DNA of 56,081 nt from an uncultured Oleispira sp. (lineage in GTDB: Bacteria > Pseudomonadota > Gammaproteobacteria > Pseudomonadales > Oceanobacteraceae), in the NCBI GenBank assembly GCA_913019965.1, contig CAJVZR010000021.1, forward strand, positions 1 through 56,081. The letters run 5' to 3'. Under the pieces are notes generated by a model, which made no database searches, was not told the origin of the DNA, and was given only the letters and a program-made list of their open reading frames with translations. Made by a program: the position numbers and the translations under genes. This document shows, one piece after another, positions 1 to 9,409 of this stretch. How positions within the stretch are numbered: position 1 is the first letter of the stretch; every line of letters starts with the position of its first letter.

Positions 1-959
1 TTACCCCATTGAATGTCATTCAATGCTTGGCGTAGTTTCTGAGTGGTCGCACCGGCTTCACCGCTGCCTACAGTAATTTCTTCGCCATTATGAATCAGAG
101 TGCCTACTGAGGTTAATACCGCAGCCGTTCCAGAAAGCGCAGCTTCCGTTCCTGGCTTCTTAGCACGCTCAATCAATTCATCCACAGTGAAGTTACGCTC
201 AGTAACCGTCATACCCATATCGCGAGCCAAGGTTAAAATTGAATCACGAGTAATACCGTGCAAGAAAGAGCTGTCTAACGCCTTGGTGATGATCTCGTTG
301 CCATCAATCAAAATGAAGTTAGCAGCGCCGGTTTCTTGTACATCACCGTTCGGGCAAAACAGAATCTGATCGGCATCGCATTCTTGGCGTGCTTGCAGAA
401 TCGGGCCTAAAGCACTGGCGTAGTTACCCCCACTTTTAATCATGCCCATGTGTGGTGCGCAGCGCATGCCGTCTTCTTCTAAAAGCAAGCGTAATGGCTT
501 AGCACCACTCTTGAAGTAATCACCTACTGGTGAGGTCAAAACATACATAACAGACGATTCAGATGGAGCAGCGGCTTTACCAATCGCAGCTTCGGTGCCG
601 ATATGCGTAGGGCGAATGTACATGGAGCCTGGAGGCGCAGGTACTTCGTCGGCATAAAGGGCGACGCTGTCTTTAATCATTTGAGCTAACTGAGCTTTAT
701 CAATCTCAGGCAAGTACAGTAACTCGCTGCTTTGAGCCATGCGATCAATATTGGCATCCATGCGGAAAAGATTCACGCTGCCATCTTCATGTTTAAAGGC
801 TTTCAAACCTTCAAAACAGGTGCTTGAATAATGTAAGACATGAGCACCGGGGTGAAATTCTAACTTGTCGGATGGAACGATGCTGGATGCTGTCCAAGAA
901 TTATTTTCAAACGTTGCCAATGCCATTTTCGGCATGAAAACTGTTCCAAATGCGGCCAT
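1..959 (-). CDS. ilvE: Branched-chain amino acid aminotransferase, C-terminus cut by window edge
   Basis: This PLP-dependent class IV aminotransferase makes Leu, Ile and Val from their 2-oxo acids, with glutamate as amino donor. The start ATG is at 957-959, and 319 codons are read before the left edge without a stop, so the C-terminus is missing. The expected Schiff-base lysine is K175, in MIKSGGNYASAL. Other family landmarks are LHYSSTCFEGLKAF, YIRPTHIG and the phosphate-binding stretch ETGAANFILI. The overall pattern is the longer BCAT type shared with eukaryotic enzymes. An AGG-containing Shine-Dalgarno lies just upstream. The gene follows glnE on the same strand after 37 bases, so the two are probably co-transcribed, as in pseudomonads. 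ilvD, another branched-chain gene, lies in the window but far away. Confidence 0.93.
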   Translation of the reverse strand, partial: MAAFGTVFMPKMALATFENNSWTASSIVPSDKLEFHPGAHVLHYSSTCFEGLKAFKHEDGSVNLFRMDANIDRMAQSSELLYLPEIDKAQLAQMIKDSVALYADEVPAPPGSMYIRPTHIGTEAAIGKAAAPSESSVMYVLTSPVGDYFKSGAKPLRLLLEEDGMRCAPHMGMIKSGGNYASALGPILQARQECDADQILFCPNGDVQETGAANFILIDGNEIITKALDSSFLHGITRDSILTLARDMGMTVTERNFTVDELIERAKKPGTEAALSGTAAVLTSVGTLIHNGEEITVGSGEAGATTQKLRQALNDIQWG

Positions 960-996
960 GTCTATACCTAACTCAATACTGTATCAATTGCTTATA

Positions 997-3900
997 TTAC
1001 CGACCTGCATCAGTGGCGAGCCAAGAAGTCCAAAGTGAGATGACATTGTTGATTTTAATATCAAAGCTTAATTGAGCCAGGTCTTGCTGGGTCAATAATA
1101 AATCTTGTTTTTGCAGTGCGCGTTTATGGGTTTCAACGCGATAGGCCAGGTAGGTTTCCTGGAGGGTCTGACAGTCTTGTGAACTCATCAGGCCGCAGAG
1201 AACAAAGGCGTCCAATAACCGCATATTGTCGGTTACGTGCGTAAGTTCTGGGTATTGGTGTGACCAAGCGAGCACACCGTACTGCACCATAAATTCGATA
1301 TCAACAATGCCACCGGCATCTTGCTTCAGCTGAAAACGCACATCGGTGGAATTTTTCGAGCCCAGATTATCCCTCATTTTTTGGCGCATGGCTTGTACTT
1401 CTTCACTCAAGGCCGGCTTTTCTCGTTCAATCGTTAGGATTGACTGGCGAATCTGTTCAAACTTGGCTTGCACGGCATCACTGCCGGATACTTTGCGAGC
1501 GCGGACTAGGGCTTGGTGCTCCCAAGTCCAAGCATTGTCACGTTGATACTTTTCAAATCCCGCAAGAGATGTTGCGATCATACCCGAGGCGCCAGAAGGG
1601 CGTAGGCGCATATCGATTTCGTACAATTCCCCGGCTCGAGTTTGAGTGCTCATAATATGGATCATGCGCTGGCCCATACGGGTGTAGAAAACGCCATTAT
1701 CCAACTCACGCTTACCCGATGTGCTTTTGCCTTTGGCGGTATCAAACAGAAAAACCAAATCGAGATCGGAGCCATAGCTCAGCTCTAGGCCACCCATCTT
1801 GCCATAGCCGACAACGATGAATTCAGGGTCCAGAACTTCCTCGTTATTCGCATCTCTTGGATAGCCATGTTTGGCCACCATTTGCTGCCATGCTAGATGA
1901 CTCACTTTATCGAGTAAGACTTCGGCTAAGTTGGTTAAGTAATCACTTACTTGCATCAAGGTCAGCGCTTCTTGAACTTCATTAGCGGCAGCGCGTAGCT
2001 TGTGCGCATTGGCGAAGTGACGCAGCTGATCCATCTGCTGCTCTAGATCGTCTTCTTCAATACGTAATAAGCGAATGTGCAATTCCGTCGCTAGGTCTTG
2101 TTTGGTGACAGGGCTATAGAACTGTCTTGGGTTGAGCAATTCGTCTAATAGAATCGGCGCTTGGGCGATGTAGTCGGCAACCCAAGGGCTAATACTGGCA
2201 AGCTTAATCAGGTGTTTCAAAGCCGCAGGGTTTTCGGTTAGCAGCACAAGATAAACTGTACGACGTACGATGGCACTGATGATGGGGATAATTCGCTCGA
2301 ACGTATCCACCGGGTTTTCTTGTTGCCATAACTGCTCTAGTAATAGAGGCATGAGCTCATCTAAGCGCTCACGACCAATGGTCTGCATGGTTTGCACAGC
2401 GCGGGCATCGCGGAATTTAGCGATGCCTTCAATCACCTTGTCACTTTGGGTACAGGGGAACTGCTGTAAGAAGGCTTTTTCTTCTGGGCCATGACCTTGC
2501 TCTGAGTCGAAGTTACCATGCCACAAATCCTGCCAAGCTTGTTGTTCGACTTTTTCAGACTCTGAATCGTCGCTTGATTCTTCATCGCTGGGTGCAACAA
2601 TCTGAGCGAAGTGATGACTCACTTTTTCTCTTTGGCTATCGAGCTCGGTCAAGAAATTTTGCCAACTATCAAAGCCCATGGCAAAAGCCATACGTGTTTG
2701 TGCGGCGCTGCTTTGCTGATAATCATCGCTGGGTAGCAATTGAGTCTGTTCATCATTCAGCGCCTGAATAACATGTTCTGCATCCCGTAAGAACAAATAC
2801 GCTTGGCGTAATTCTTTGCATGCCTCAGCCGGAAGATAGCCTTCACTTTCTAAAATCTTGAGTACGATGAGTAACTCGCGGGTTTGCAATTCTTTCTCTT
2901 GGCCACCGCGAATGAGTTGAAAAGCTTGCACGACGAATTCAATTTCACGAATACCGCCAGAGCCGAGTTTCACGTTGGTTTGTAAGCCACGACGGCGCAC
3001 TTCGGTATTGATCATCGCCTTCATCGAACGCAAAGATTCGAAGGCGGTATAGTCGACGTATTGGCGATAGGTGAAAGGACGCAAGATAGAAAGCAGCTCT
3101 TGCCCGGCATCGGTTTCTTCACCGTTGACGATGCGTGCCTTCACCATAGCGTAACGTTCCCAGTCACGGCCTTGGTCTTGGTAGTATTCTTCGATCGACG
3201 CAAAGTTCATCACCAACGGGCCACTTTCACCATAAGGGCGTAAGCGCATGTCGGTGCGGAAAACAAAACCATCGATGGTTGAATTGTCTAGCGCTTGAAT
3301 CAGCTTTTGCCCAACTTTTATAAAGAACTCTTGGTTGGATAATTCGCGGCGTCCTTGAGCATTACCGGTCGTGATGCCGGATTCTGGATACGCAAAGATC
3401 AGATCGATATCCGAGCTGAGGTTTAACTCATGGGCACCGAGCTTGCCCATGCCGAGCACTAATAGTTGTTGTTCAGTTTTGCTCACTTTACCGATGGGCT
3501 GGCCGTGCTTATCTGCCAACATGGCATGGATATGATTTAAGCCTTGGCTAATACACACATCGGCCATGTCCGATAACATACGGGTAGTATCCATGGTTTT
3601 CGCTAGACGTAATAGATCGCGCCAGATGATATGGATTTGGGTACGGCGGCGGAATACTCGTAGAGCTTTAAATAGTTGTTCTTCGGTTGCCTTCTCGGTA
3701 TTAGCAGGCTCGTCAATCAGCTCGAGTAGAATTTGTTCTAGCTGCTGAATGCTGAGTTGATTATAAATTTCACCAGAGGTGATCTGCTGGAAAAAGTACT
3801 CACCATCGATAGCAATATTATCAGCGACAAAGGCGCTGATAGAGGTGATCTTTTTAACATCCTGCTGTTGCTCTGGGCTTAAAGCAGAAAACAGCTGCTG

Positions 3901-4011
3901 CCAATTTAGACCGCGGAATTCAAACTCAGTTATAAGCTTTTCTTCGGTCGTCGACCAATAATCATTGAGCTGTTCTGGATAAGGAATTGAGTTCTGTATT
4001 GTATGGCTCAT
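997..4011 (-). CDS. glnE: Bifunctional glutamine synthetase adenylyltransferase/adenylyl-removing enzyme
   Basis: GlnE attaches AMP to, and removes it from, glutamine synthetase (GlnA), so it couples ammonia assimilation to nitrogen status under PII control. The 1004-residue length is normal. Two nucleotidyltransferase modules are visible. The N-terminal (deadenylylating) one has GMGKLGAHELNLSSDIDL at about 187-204. The C-terminal (adenylylating) one has GYGKMGGLELSYGSDLDL at about 735-755. Each keeps its GS...D-x-D metal-binding signature, so both activities look intact. The central helical linker carries the RRTVYLVLLTENP stretch seen in the family. An AGGAC Shine-Dalgarno sits 6 bases before the ATG. 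ilvE follows 37 bases downstream. Confidence 0.97.
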   Translation of the reverse strand: MSHTIQNSIPYPEQLNDYWSTTEEKLITEFEFRGLNWQQLFSALSPEQQQDVKKITSISAFVADNIAIDGEYFFQQITSGEIYNQLSIQQLEQILLELIDEPANTEKATEEQLFKALRVFRRRTQIHIIWRDLLRLAKTMDTTRMLSDMADVCISQGLNHIHAMLADKHGQPIGKVSKTEQQLLVLGMGKLGAHELNLSSDIDLIFAYPESGITTGNAQGRRELSNQEFFIKVGQKLIQALDNSTIDGFVFRTDMRLRPYGESGPLVMNFASIEEYYQDQGRDWERYAMVKARIVNGEETDAGQELLSILRPFTYRQYVDYTAFESLRSMKAMINTEVRRRGLQTNVKLGSGGIREIEFVVQAFQLIRGGQEKELQTRELLIVLKILESEGYLPAEACKELRQAYLFLRDAEHVIQALNDEQTQLLPSDDYQQSSAAQTRMAFAMGFDSWQNFLTELDSQREKVSHHFAQIVAPSDEESSDDSESEKVEQQAWQDLWHGNFDSEQGHGPEEKAFLQQFPCTQSDKVIEGIAKFRDARAVQTMQTIGRERLDELMPLLLEQLWQQENPVDTFERIIPIISAIVRRTVYLVLLTENPAALKHLIKLASISPWVADYIAQAPILLDELLNPRQFYSPVTKQDLATELHIRLLRIEEDDLEQQMDQLRHFANAHKLRAAANEVQEALTLMQVSDYLTNLAEVLLDKVSHLAWQQMVAKHGYPRDANNEEVLDPEFIVVGYGKMGGLELSYGSDLDLVFLFDTAKGKSTSGKRELDNGVFYTRMGQRMIHIMSTQTRAGELYEIDMRLRPSGASGMIATSLAGFEKYQRDNAWTWEHQALVRARKVSGSDAVQAKFEQIRQSILTIEREKPALSEEVQAMRQKMRDNLGSKNSTDVRFQLKQDAGGIVDIEFMVQYGVLAWSHQYPELTHVTDNMRLLDAFVLCGLMSSQDCQTLQETYLAYRVETHKRALQKQDLLLTQQDLAQLSFDIKINNVISLWTSWLATDAGR

Positions 4012-4091
4012 GATGTGTCCTAAAACTGGTATTCGATGCCGATGGTTATTTTTACTAGTGTAGTGGAAAATATTAGGTGGGAGTAGTGATA

Positions 4092-4120
4092 GAGGTCATG
4101 GGTGTGAATGGCATGACCTC
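4092..4120 (-). terminator. Hairpin downstream of first lipoprotein gene
   Basis: A perfect 9-bp inverted repeat, GAGGTCATG / CATGACCTC, with an 11-base loop starts 11 bases beyond the stop of the 4132 lipoprotein gene. There is no strong T-run, so it is either a weak terminator or an mRNA 3'-end stabiliser. The CATGACCTC arm also occurs after the second lipoprotein gene (near 5288), which shows that the duplication includes this 3' flank. Confidence 0.45.
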
Positions 4121-4131
4121 GGAAGGTTGGT

Positions 4132-5172
4132 TTATTCTTGGGTTTCTAAAGCTGGTTCGAATGGGTGGATAATGACTGAGACTTGAGCATCAATGTAAAC
4201 CTCATTATTAAGATCTTCGTTGCCAGTTAGTTTGGCGGTAAAGGAAATACCTGAGGAATCATTTTGGAGAATTTCTGTATCCAAAGATAAACTATTTAAG
4301 CACTCAGTTTCTGACTCTACACAATGGTGATCAATAGATTTATGGAACCCACGTCGTTGCACCCCAATAACTTGGGTATTTTCACTCGTAGTGTTATTTG
4401 ATTTTCCGTTGTAGATTTCAAAAGTATGGTCATAATCTGCAAAGTGTACTAGATTTTCAAATGTATAAGAGTCGACTTTAACGTTGTCTATCTTAGCTGA
4501 ATATTTATGTTCTTGTAGACCTAAACACATACCGCCATAAATCTCATTTTCATCAAAGCTAATATTCTCTGAATTGACAGAGCTAGAATAATCTAAATCA
4601 TCGGATAATAAAAAGTTGTTTTCATCACTTACTTTTACGGCGAAAAATTCAATTTGTTGGTGGAAACCAGTTTTTATTCCATCAACCAAATAATGTTGTG
4701 TTTTCCAGCCTCTGCCATGAATTTTTTGACTACTCAAATAGGATACAGAGATGCGTCCAGATGAACCAAATTCTTCGTCTATATTATCGCGATACAATTT
4801 TAAATGACCATTCTCATGGGTATCTCTAATATAAAGACCATCATCTGAACTAAACTCATAAGGAGTACAATTCAAGGAATGTTGATAATAATCATGTTCG
4901 GTATCAAGTATAATAGTCCCTAGCTCGTTAGCAATAATCTCTTTTTCAATATTTACTATCTCACCATCACCGTTCGTGAACTGAGAATTTTCTGTCGTTG
5001 CTCGATAAACCATCCAAATACCAGATTGATCTTCTTGGCTTAGATTTGGGTTAACTTTGGGTAAGTGCTCAGGAAAAATGATTTCAGCAGGACTCGATTT
5101 ATCAGATTCACTCCCGCATGCAATGAGTAGAAATGTAGCGAGTAATGCGAGAGGATTTTTAATAATGTCCAT
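4132..5172 (-). CDS. Predicted lipoprotein, tandem paralogue A
   Basis: I do not recognise this 346-residue protein. It begins with a short signal peptide ending in lipobox LIAC (Cys19), followed by GSESDKS, so it should be a lipidated envelope protein. The mature part is acidic and rich in Tyr, Asn, Ser and His. It has about four cysteines besides the lipidated one and no recognised domain. It is a paralogue of the next gene upstream (5311-6342). The two share the signal peptide, an AEIIFPEHLPKVNP block, GIWMVY at about 51-56, and a C-terminal block ending in the same ETQE residues, while the centre has diverged. The coding region looks more AT-rich than its neighbours. The upstream bases are also nearly the same in the two copies. 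Confidence 0.8.
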   Translation of the reverse strand: MDIIKNPLALLATFLLIACGSESDKSSPAEIIFPEHLPKVNPNLSQEDQSGIWMVYRATTENSQFTNGDGEIVNIEKEIIANELGTIILDTEHDYYQHSLNCTPYEFSSDDGLYIRDTHENGHLKLYRDNIDEEFGSSGRISVSYLSSQKIHGRGWKTQHYLVDGIKTGFHQQIEFFAVKVSDENNFLLSDDLDYSSSVNSENISFDENEIYGGMCLGLQEHKYSAKIDNVKVDSYTFENLVHFADYDHTFEIYNGKSNNTTSENTQVIGVQRRGFHKSIDHHCVESETECLNSLSLDTEILQNDSSGISFTAKLTGNEDLNNEVYIDAQVSVIIHPFEPALETQE

Positions 5173-5310
5173 ATCTGGCAGTCCATATAATGAGCGAGCA
5201 TATTACGTTAAAGCGACGGTGATTCCAACAATGCTGGGTATAATCCCTTCTATTGGGATAAACAGTGATGAGATCATAAACTGAATGTCATGACCTCGAC
5301 AAAGATAGAC

Positions 5311-6342
5311 TTATTCTTGTGTTTCTGGAGCCACTTCGAATGGATTGATAATAGCTGAAACTTGAACGTCCAGAAAGCCTCCATCATCGGAGTCTAGTCG
5401 GGCGCTAAAGGCAAGGCCTGAACTGTTATTTTCTTCGATTTTAATATTCAATGTTTCCTTATCTAAACAATCAGAATCATTTAATGTGCACTGTGTATTT
5501 CTTTGCCAGGGAAGAGTGTAATTTTCTTCATTTGTGTATGATCCTCCTACTCTCTGTGCGCTCTCGTTATCTACAGGACCAGTGGCGTTAAAAATCTCAA
5601 TACCTGTCAGGCTCTCTTGACCAAGGCTAAACTGTTGAACCATTTTCGTATGATAATATTCAGGATTAACAGAGTTTTTGTATACGGTAGTTGCTCTATC
5701 TGAAAGGCCAATACACAACGGAGAGAATTCAATTTCTGTATGATGTTCAGTTTCAATGCTGCTTGAATATTGGACTTCATTAGAAAAATTGAAGTTAGCT
5801 GTATCACTTACTTTTATTGCATAGAGTGTCGTTATTTCGTCACGATAGAAGTTGTCTTTGTTTTTATATTGGTATCTTCGACTGCCTTTACCATAGAGTT
5901 GTTGATTGCTATGGCTATAAGATATTTCTAAATGTCCAGTTGAAATATCGTCTACATGGTTGAGACTGCCAGAATATGTATATTGATATCCTTTATCAGT
6001 TAGAGAGGGATTCAACCCAAAATGTTGATGTAAGTCGTAAAAGTTACACATTGCTAGTATTGCAATATCATCTTTATTATTATCGATAATGGATAGTTCA
6101 TTAGACGTAAATTTAGTAACAGATTTTTCTTTGAAACCATCAACAACGTCTTCAGAAACTATATCCGTTTCTTGATAAACCATCCAAATCCCAATTCGAC
6201 TATCTTGATTCAAGCTAGGATTTACTTTTGGTAAGTGCTCCGGAAATATGATTTCAGCAGGACTCGGATTATTAGAGTCACTCCCACATGCGATGAGTAA
6301 TAATGAAGCAAGAAGAATAAGAGGTGTTTTAATAATATCCAT
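5311..6342 (-). CDS. Predicted lipoprotein, tandem paralogue B
   Basis: This 343-residue predicted lipoprotein has the signal peptide MDIIKTPLILLASLLLIAC with the lipidated Cys at position 19. It is the upstream member of a tandem pair with 4132-5172. The first 56 residues and the last 35 or so align clearly with the neighbour, whereas the middle (about 60-300) matches only in scattered spots such as KVSD and CLGL/CIGL. The central region is acidic and polar, consistent with an exposed beta-rich domain. The two genes are 138 bases apart, and each carries its own copy of the same 5' flank, so each may have its own promoter. No enzyme motif was found and the function is unknown. Confidence 0.8.
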   Translation of the reverse strand: MDIIKTPLILLASLLLIACGSDSNNPSPAEIIFPEHLPKVNPSLNQDSRIGIWMVYQETDIVSEDVVDGFKEKSVTKFTSNELSIIDNNKDDIAILAMCNFYDLHQHFGLNPSLTDKGYQYTYSGSLNHVDDISTGHLEISYSHSNQQLYGKGSRRYQYKNKDNFYRDEITTLYAIKVSDTANFNFSNEVQYSSSIETEHHTEIEFSPLCIGLSDRATTVYKNSVNPEYYHTKMVQQFSLGQESLTGIEIFNATGPVDNESAQRVGGSYTNEENYTLPWQRNTQCTLNDSDCLDKETLNIKIEENNSSGLAFSARLDSDDGGFLDVQVSAIINPFEVAPETQE

Positions 6343-6408
6343 ATCTGACAGTCCATAAAATGAGCAAGCATTGTAAGTTAATGCTTGGCCAAATCAATCA
6401 TTATGAAT

Positions 6409-7461
6409 TTACAAAATACTCTCTATTTGCATTACGGCACTACGTCCGCCATCTTTCTCTAAAGCGGTTCGTAAATCATCAACCAGTTCATTCGTCCTTT
6501 CAAGCACATTATTCCAATAAGCCTCACGTTCGTCATTGCTTAAGTTTTCAAAATCTTTTCTGTCTGGAATCTTTCCATAAGGCAGGCTAGCAATAAATGC
6601 TTCTGACGGAGCGAGCATCACAACATTGTCATAGTCACGTGCTTTCGCTTTACGCCATGGAATAGCTTTGTCTAACCAGCCCGGAGTGATCTTTGGAAAA
6701 AAGTGAGGATAAAAAACCAAACCATCATCTACATTGAACGGCCCTGAGAAGTGGTAATCAACTAAACCACCATCCCAATACCAGCGATCTTTACCACCGG
6801 GTATTTTTGTCGGTTCCATCACCATTGGGATTGCGCCAGAGGCAATAAGAGACTGAGATAAATTTTCGGCGGTTAACTCTATAGATTCGGGATCAAAAAA
6901 ATAGGGTGCGGTACTGGCTTCTGGGCTGATAATCACTCTGGGGTACATTGTTTCGACAATAGTACTTGAAAACAAGTTACCGGTAGCCGCAGTTAATAAA
7001 CCAAAGCCTTGGGCAATTTTAGAGCGCCCATTTAATAACTTGCGATTGCGCACCGCGACTATGTGCAACTTTCTCAAAGAGTTGGAGGCAACATGTGCTG
7101 ATCGGCTAGGTGAGAAAAGGTGTGCATGGACTTTCTCGATGTAGGCAGTGATCTCTTTTGGGTCTAACTTGTCGCTATAGCGCTGGTTGATATAAAAATT
7201 TTCAAACTCTTTAAATATAGTAAGAGGATCTTCTTGTGCATAGCATGCCATGCGCCAGGAGCCGATACTGGAACCTAGCAATGAGATTGGTTGAGTGACT
7301 TGAGGAAAGAAATGCTCAGACAAATACTGGTCTAAGCGACTTAGCATTAGCCACTTAGGGCCTCCGCTTGCGCCAACCATTAATTTAATACGCTCGGGTC
7401 TAAGACCGTATTGTTGAATTTCGGCGAGTGCTTTTTTACCCGCGAGTATTTGTAAACCCAT
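6409..7461 (-). CDS. Patatin-like phospholipase/acyl hydrolase
   Basis: The patatin fold uses a Ser-Asp dyad to hydrolyse lipid acyl esters. All the parts are visible: the oxyanion-hole glycines in GASGGPKW (30-37), the nucleophile elbow GSSIG with Ser65, and the catalytic Asp in WYWDGG at about 228-233. The 350-residue length is normal for bacterial stand-alone patatins. There is no signal peptide or membrane segment, so it is predicted cytoplasmic unless exported by another route. The 197-base upstream gap shows no clear operator. It lies on the same strand as the lipoprotein pair, 66 bases away from paralogue B. The substrate cannot be told from sequence. Confidence 0.85.
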   Translation of the reverse strand: MGLQILAGKKALAEIQQYGLRPERIKLMVGASGGPKWLMLSRLDQYLSEHFFPQVTQPISLLGSSIGSWRMACYAQEDPLTIFKEFENFYINQRYSDKLDPKEITAYIEKVHAHLFSPSRSAHVASNSLRKLHIVAVRNRKLLNGRSKIAQGFGLLTAATGNLFSSTIVETMYPRVIISPEASTAPYFFDPESIELTAENLSQSLIASGAIPMVMEPTKIPGGKDRWYWDGGLVDYHFSGPFNVDDGLVFYPHFFPKITPGWLDKAIPWRKAKARDYDNVVMLAPSEAFIASLPYGKIPDRKDFENLSNDEREAYWNNVLERTNELVDDLRTALEKDGGRSAVMQIESIL

Positions 7462-7658
7462 GTTCTTATATCACTTTGCATATCATCAGTAGGGCTACAT
7501 AGTGCCGAAGTTTTTACAGAGCGCAATCACTTCGTTGTTATCTTAGGTAAATACTGTGTTGCAATGACTTCATGAAATTATTTGTATCTAAAATCAGTTT
7601 ATAAAAAATGTTGAAAACATTTGATTGTCATTGCTACTTAATTGAAACGTGTGTTTTT

Positions 7659-8276
7659 TTACCAAGCAAACTGTAATCGCAAGCTGTTGATCATGTCACC
7701 TTTATTATGGTGTTGATAACCCACTTTTATTTTTGGGCTATCAGAAAAGCTTAAACCGGTATGAATATAGTTGGACGCATTAACAGTGACTTCTTCTTCG
7801 GGGCAGTCGGCGCAAGCGGATATGCTGCGGTTTAGGCCATAACTTGCACGACCTAAGTTAAAAAACACATCCATTTTAGAATTAATAAAGTAGTTATAGC
7901 CTATTTCACCAAAGATCGTTGTGCCGCTAACATTTGAAGAACGGCTACCATGATCATCATTTGAATCTACAGTCGCCACGGTGAATTTTTTATCGTCACT
8001 GGCACTGATGAAACCACCGCCGACAAGCATGGAAAAATTCCCCGAGCTTGTTTGATAGTCATCATAAGGGTTATTTTCTAGAGCTAATGAATTGTCAATG
8101 CTGCCGGTATTATAGGCGAATGTAATACCACCCGATTGCATGGATTCGCCAATCCCTTGCTCCATAGCGACGTCTTTTTTAACGTATTCTTGTGCTAAAT
8201 AAAGACCAAAGTCGAAATCTCCAGCGAAAGTACTGTGGGTAGTGGTTAACAATATTAGAGCTAAGAGCTTCTTCAC
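7659..8276 (-). CDS. Small outer-membrane beta-barrel protein, function unknown
   Basis: The 205-residue protein has a Sec signal peptide ending in STFA-GDFDFG. The mature part alternates polar and aromatic residues (for example FGEIGYNYFI, MDVFFNLG, PKIKVGYQHH) and ends in LRLQFAW. A terminal aromatic residue is the usual signal for outer-membrane barrel assembly. The size suggests an eight-stranded barrel of the OmpA/OmpW/PagP size class, but no specific family was recognised. One Cys pair is present (CADC, about 165-168). It lies 64 bases beyond the stop of the LysR gene on the same strand, so it could be co-transcribed with or controlled by that regulator. Confidence 0.7.
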   Translation of the reverse strand: MKKLLALILLTTTHSTFAGDFDFGLYLAQEYVKKDVAMEQGIGESMQSGGITFAYNTGSIDNSLALENNPYDDYQTSSGNFSMLVGGGFISASDDKKFTVATVDSNDDHGSRSSNVSGTTIFGEIGYNYFINSKMDVFFNLGRASYGLNRSISACADCPEEEVTVNASNYIHTGLSFSDSPKIKVGYQHHNKGDMINSLRLQFAW

Positions 8277-8340
8277 TGGGATACCTAATTGAGTCGACTA
8301 AATAAATGGCTGAGTGTTTTACCAGAATTGGGTATAACGA

Positions 8341-9252
8341 TCAAACCACTGAATGTAAGCGGCCTATATTGCCCTGAATAAAGTCTAAAAAGGTTTTGGT
8401 TTTGCGCGGGATCATCCGAGTTGGGTAGAGCACAGAAACCGTTTGGGCCTCTAAAGGATGAGGTGTGCACACTTGTTTTAAAGCCCCTAATCTCAGTTGT
8501 TGGTCGGCGATATATTGCGGCAGTTTAATCATGCCCATCCCGCGTATCGCTCCGATTAATCGCATTTCTGCACTGTTCATATTTAATCGCCCACTAACCG
8601 GTATGCTAATGGTTTCTGCTCGACGCTTTTGCTGCTTGTCTTCGCGTTTATGAAACTGCCAGTGGCTCTCGTCATTTTCTAAAATGACTTTATAGTCTGA
8701 TAAATCATTGAGTTCTTTAATGCTGATTTGTGTCGCGCAGTGGGGGCTGCAATAGATACCTTGAGGCAAGCTCATAAGTTCACGGGCAATCATATCGGAA
8801 GCGGGCAGTGGCCGATCGTGGACCGCAAAAACTAAATCATAATCGCGGCTATTACTGGGTAAAGCGCCACTGTAGTGATTGATGGTGAGGCAAATCTCTT
8901 TGTACTGTGTCATAAACTCGATGGCCAATTGGCCTATCTGTTGATTAAAAAATTCTTGCGGTAACAGTATTTTTAAAGCTCCTCGGGGTTCTTCGCGCCA
9001 ACCTTCCATAAAATGTGAGACATCTTCTAGCCCTTCCATTAATGGTGCGGCTTGGTTATACAGCAGTTGCCCAGCCTCCGTTGCGGCTAGGTTGCGCGGT
9101 CTGCGGTCTAGCAAGCGAATATTAAACTCGGTCTCTAGCTCGGTTAAATGCCGCGATAAGCTCGATTTAGGCATGCCAAGATCTTTGGCGGCCTGAGTCA
9201 CAGAGCCTGCTTGTAGGGTTTTGACGAAGAGTTTCAGGTTATCCAGTTTCAT
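8341..9252 (-). CDS. LysR-family transcriptional regulator
   Basis: This 303-residue LysR-type regulator has an N-terminal winged helix-turn-helix (about 1-60, with GSVTQAAKDLGMPKSSLSRH and the LLDRR wing) and a C-terminal effector-binding domain. It is transcribed divergently from the thioredoxin gene across a 157-base region that holds two related AT-rich motifs (9301-9314 and 9341-9354). That is the classic layout for LysR autoregulation plus activation of the divergent gene. The effector cannot be predicted. The subgroup resembles regulators of the AaeR/DsdC-like (CrgA) type by the MDNLKLF start and length, but this is only an impression. Confidence 0.92.
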   Translation of the reverse strand: MKLDNLKLFVKTLQAGSVTQAAKDLGMPKSSLSRHLTELETEFNIRLLDRRPRNLAATEAGQLLYNQAAPLMEGLEDVSHFMEGWREEPRGALKILLPQEFFNQQIGQLAIEFMTQYKEICLTINHYSGALPSNSRDYDLVFAVHDRPLPASDMIARELMSLPQGIYCSPHCATQISIKELNDLSDYKVILENDESHWQFHKREDKQQKRRAETISIPVSGRLNMNSAEMRLIGAIRGMGMIKLPQYIADQQLRLGALKQVCTPHPLEAQTVSVLYPTRMIPRKTKTFLDFIQGNIGRLHSVV

Positions 9253-9300
9253 CGGTGGCCTTCATATACGGTTTCATTCATACAATTTGTCCAAAGTTCG

Positions 9301-9354
9301 TTCCAAATATGGAATCTTTGTTTCTAATTATAGTGGCTAGTTCTAAATATGAGG
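9301..9354. promoter_or_regulatory. Candidate LysR operator pair between lysR and trx
   Basis: TTCCAAATATGGAA at 9301-9314 is a palindrome with 5-bp arms (TTCCA/TGGAA). A related copy, TTCTAAATATGAGG, starts exactly 40 bases downstream at 9341, about four helical turns away. A pair of dyads on one DNA face between divergent genes suits a LysR tetramer. The assignment is inferred from position and pattern only. Confidence 0.4.
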
Positions 9355-9409
9355 TCAACTACAATGTGTTCAGTCCAACAAATAAGCACTTAAGCAACGA
9401 GGAAAGACC

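Noticed and set aside
5243..5259. ATCCC/GGGAT hairpin between the two lipoprotein genes
   Set aside because: The 5-bp stem has no T-run, and by itself is not enough to call a terminator.
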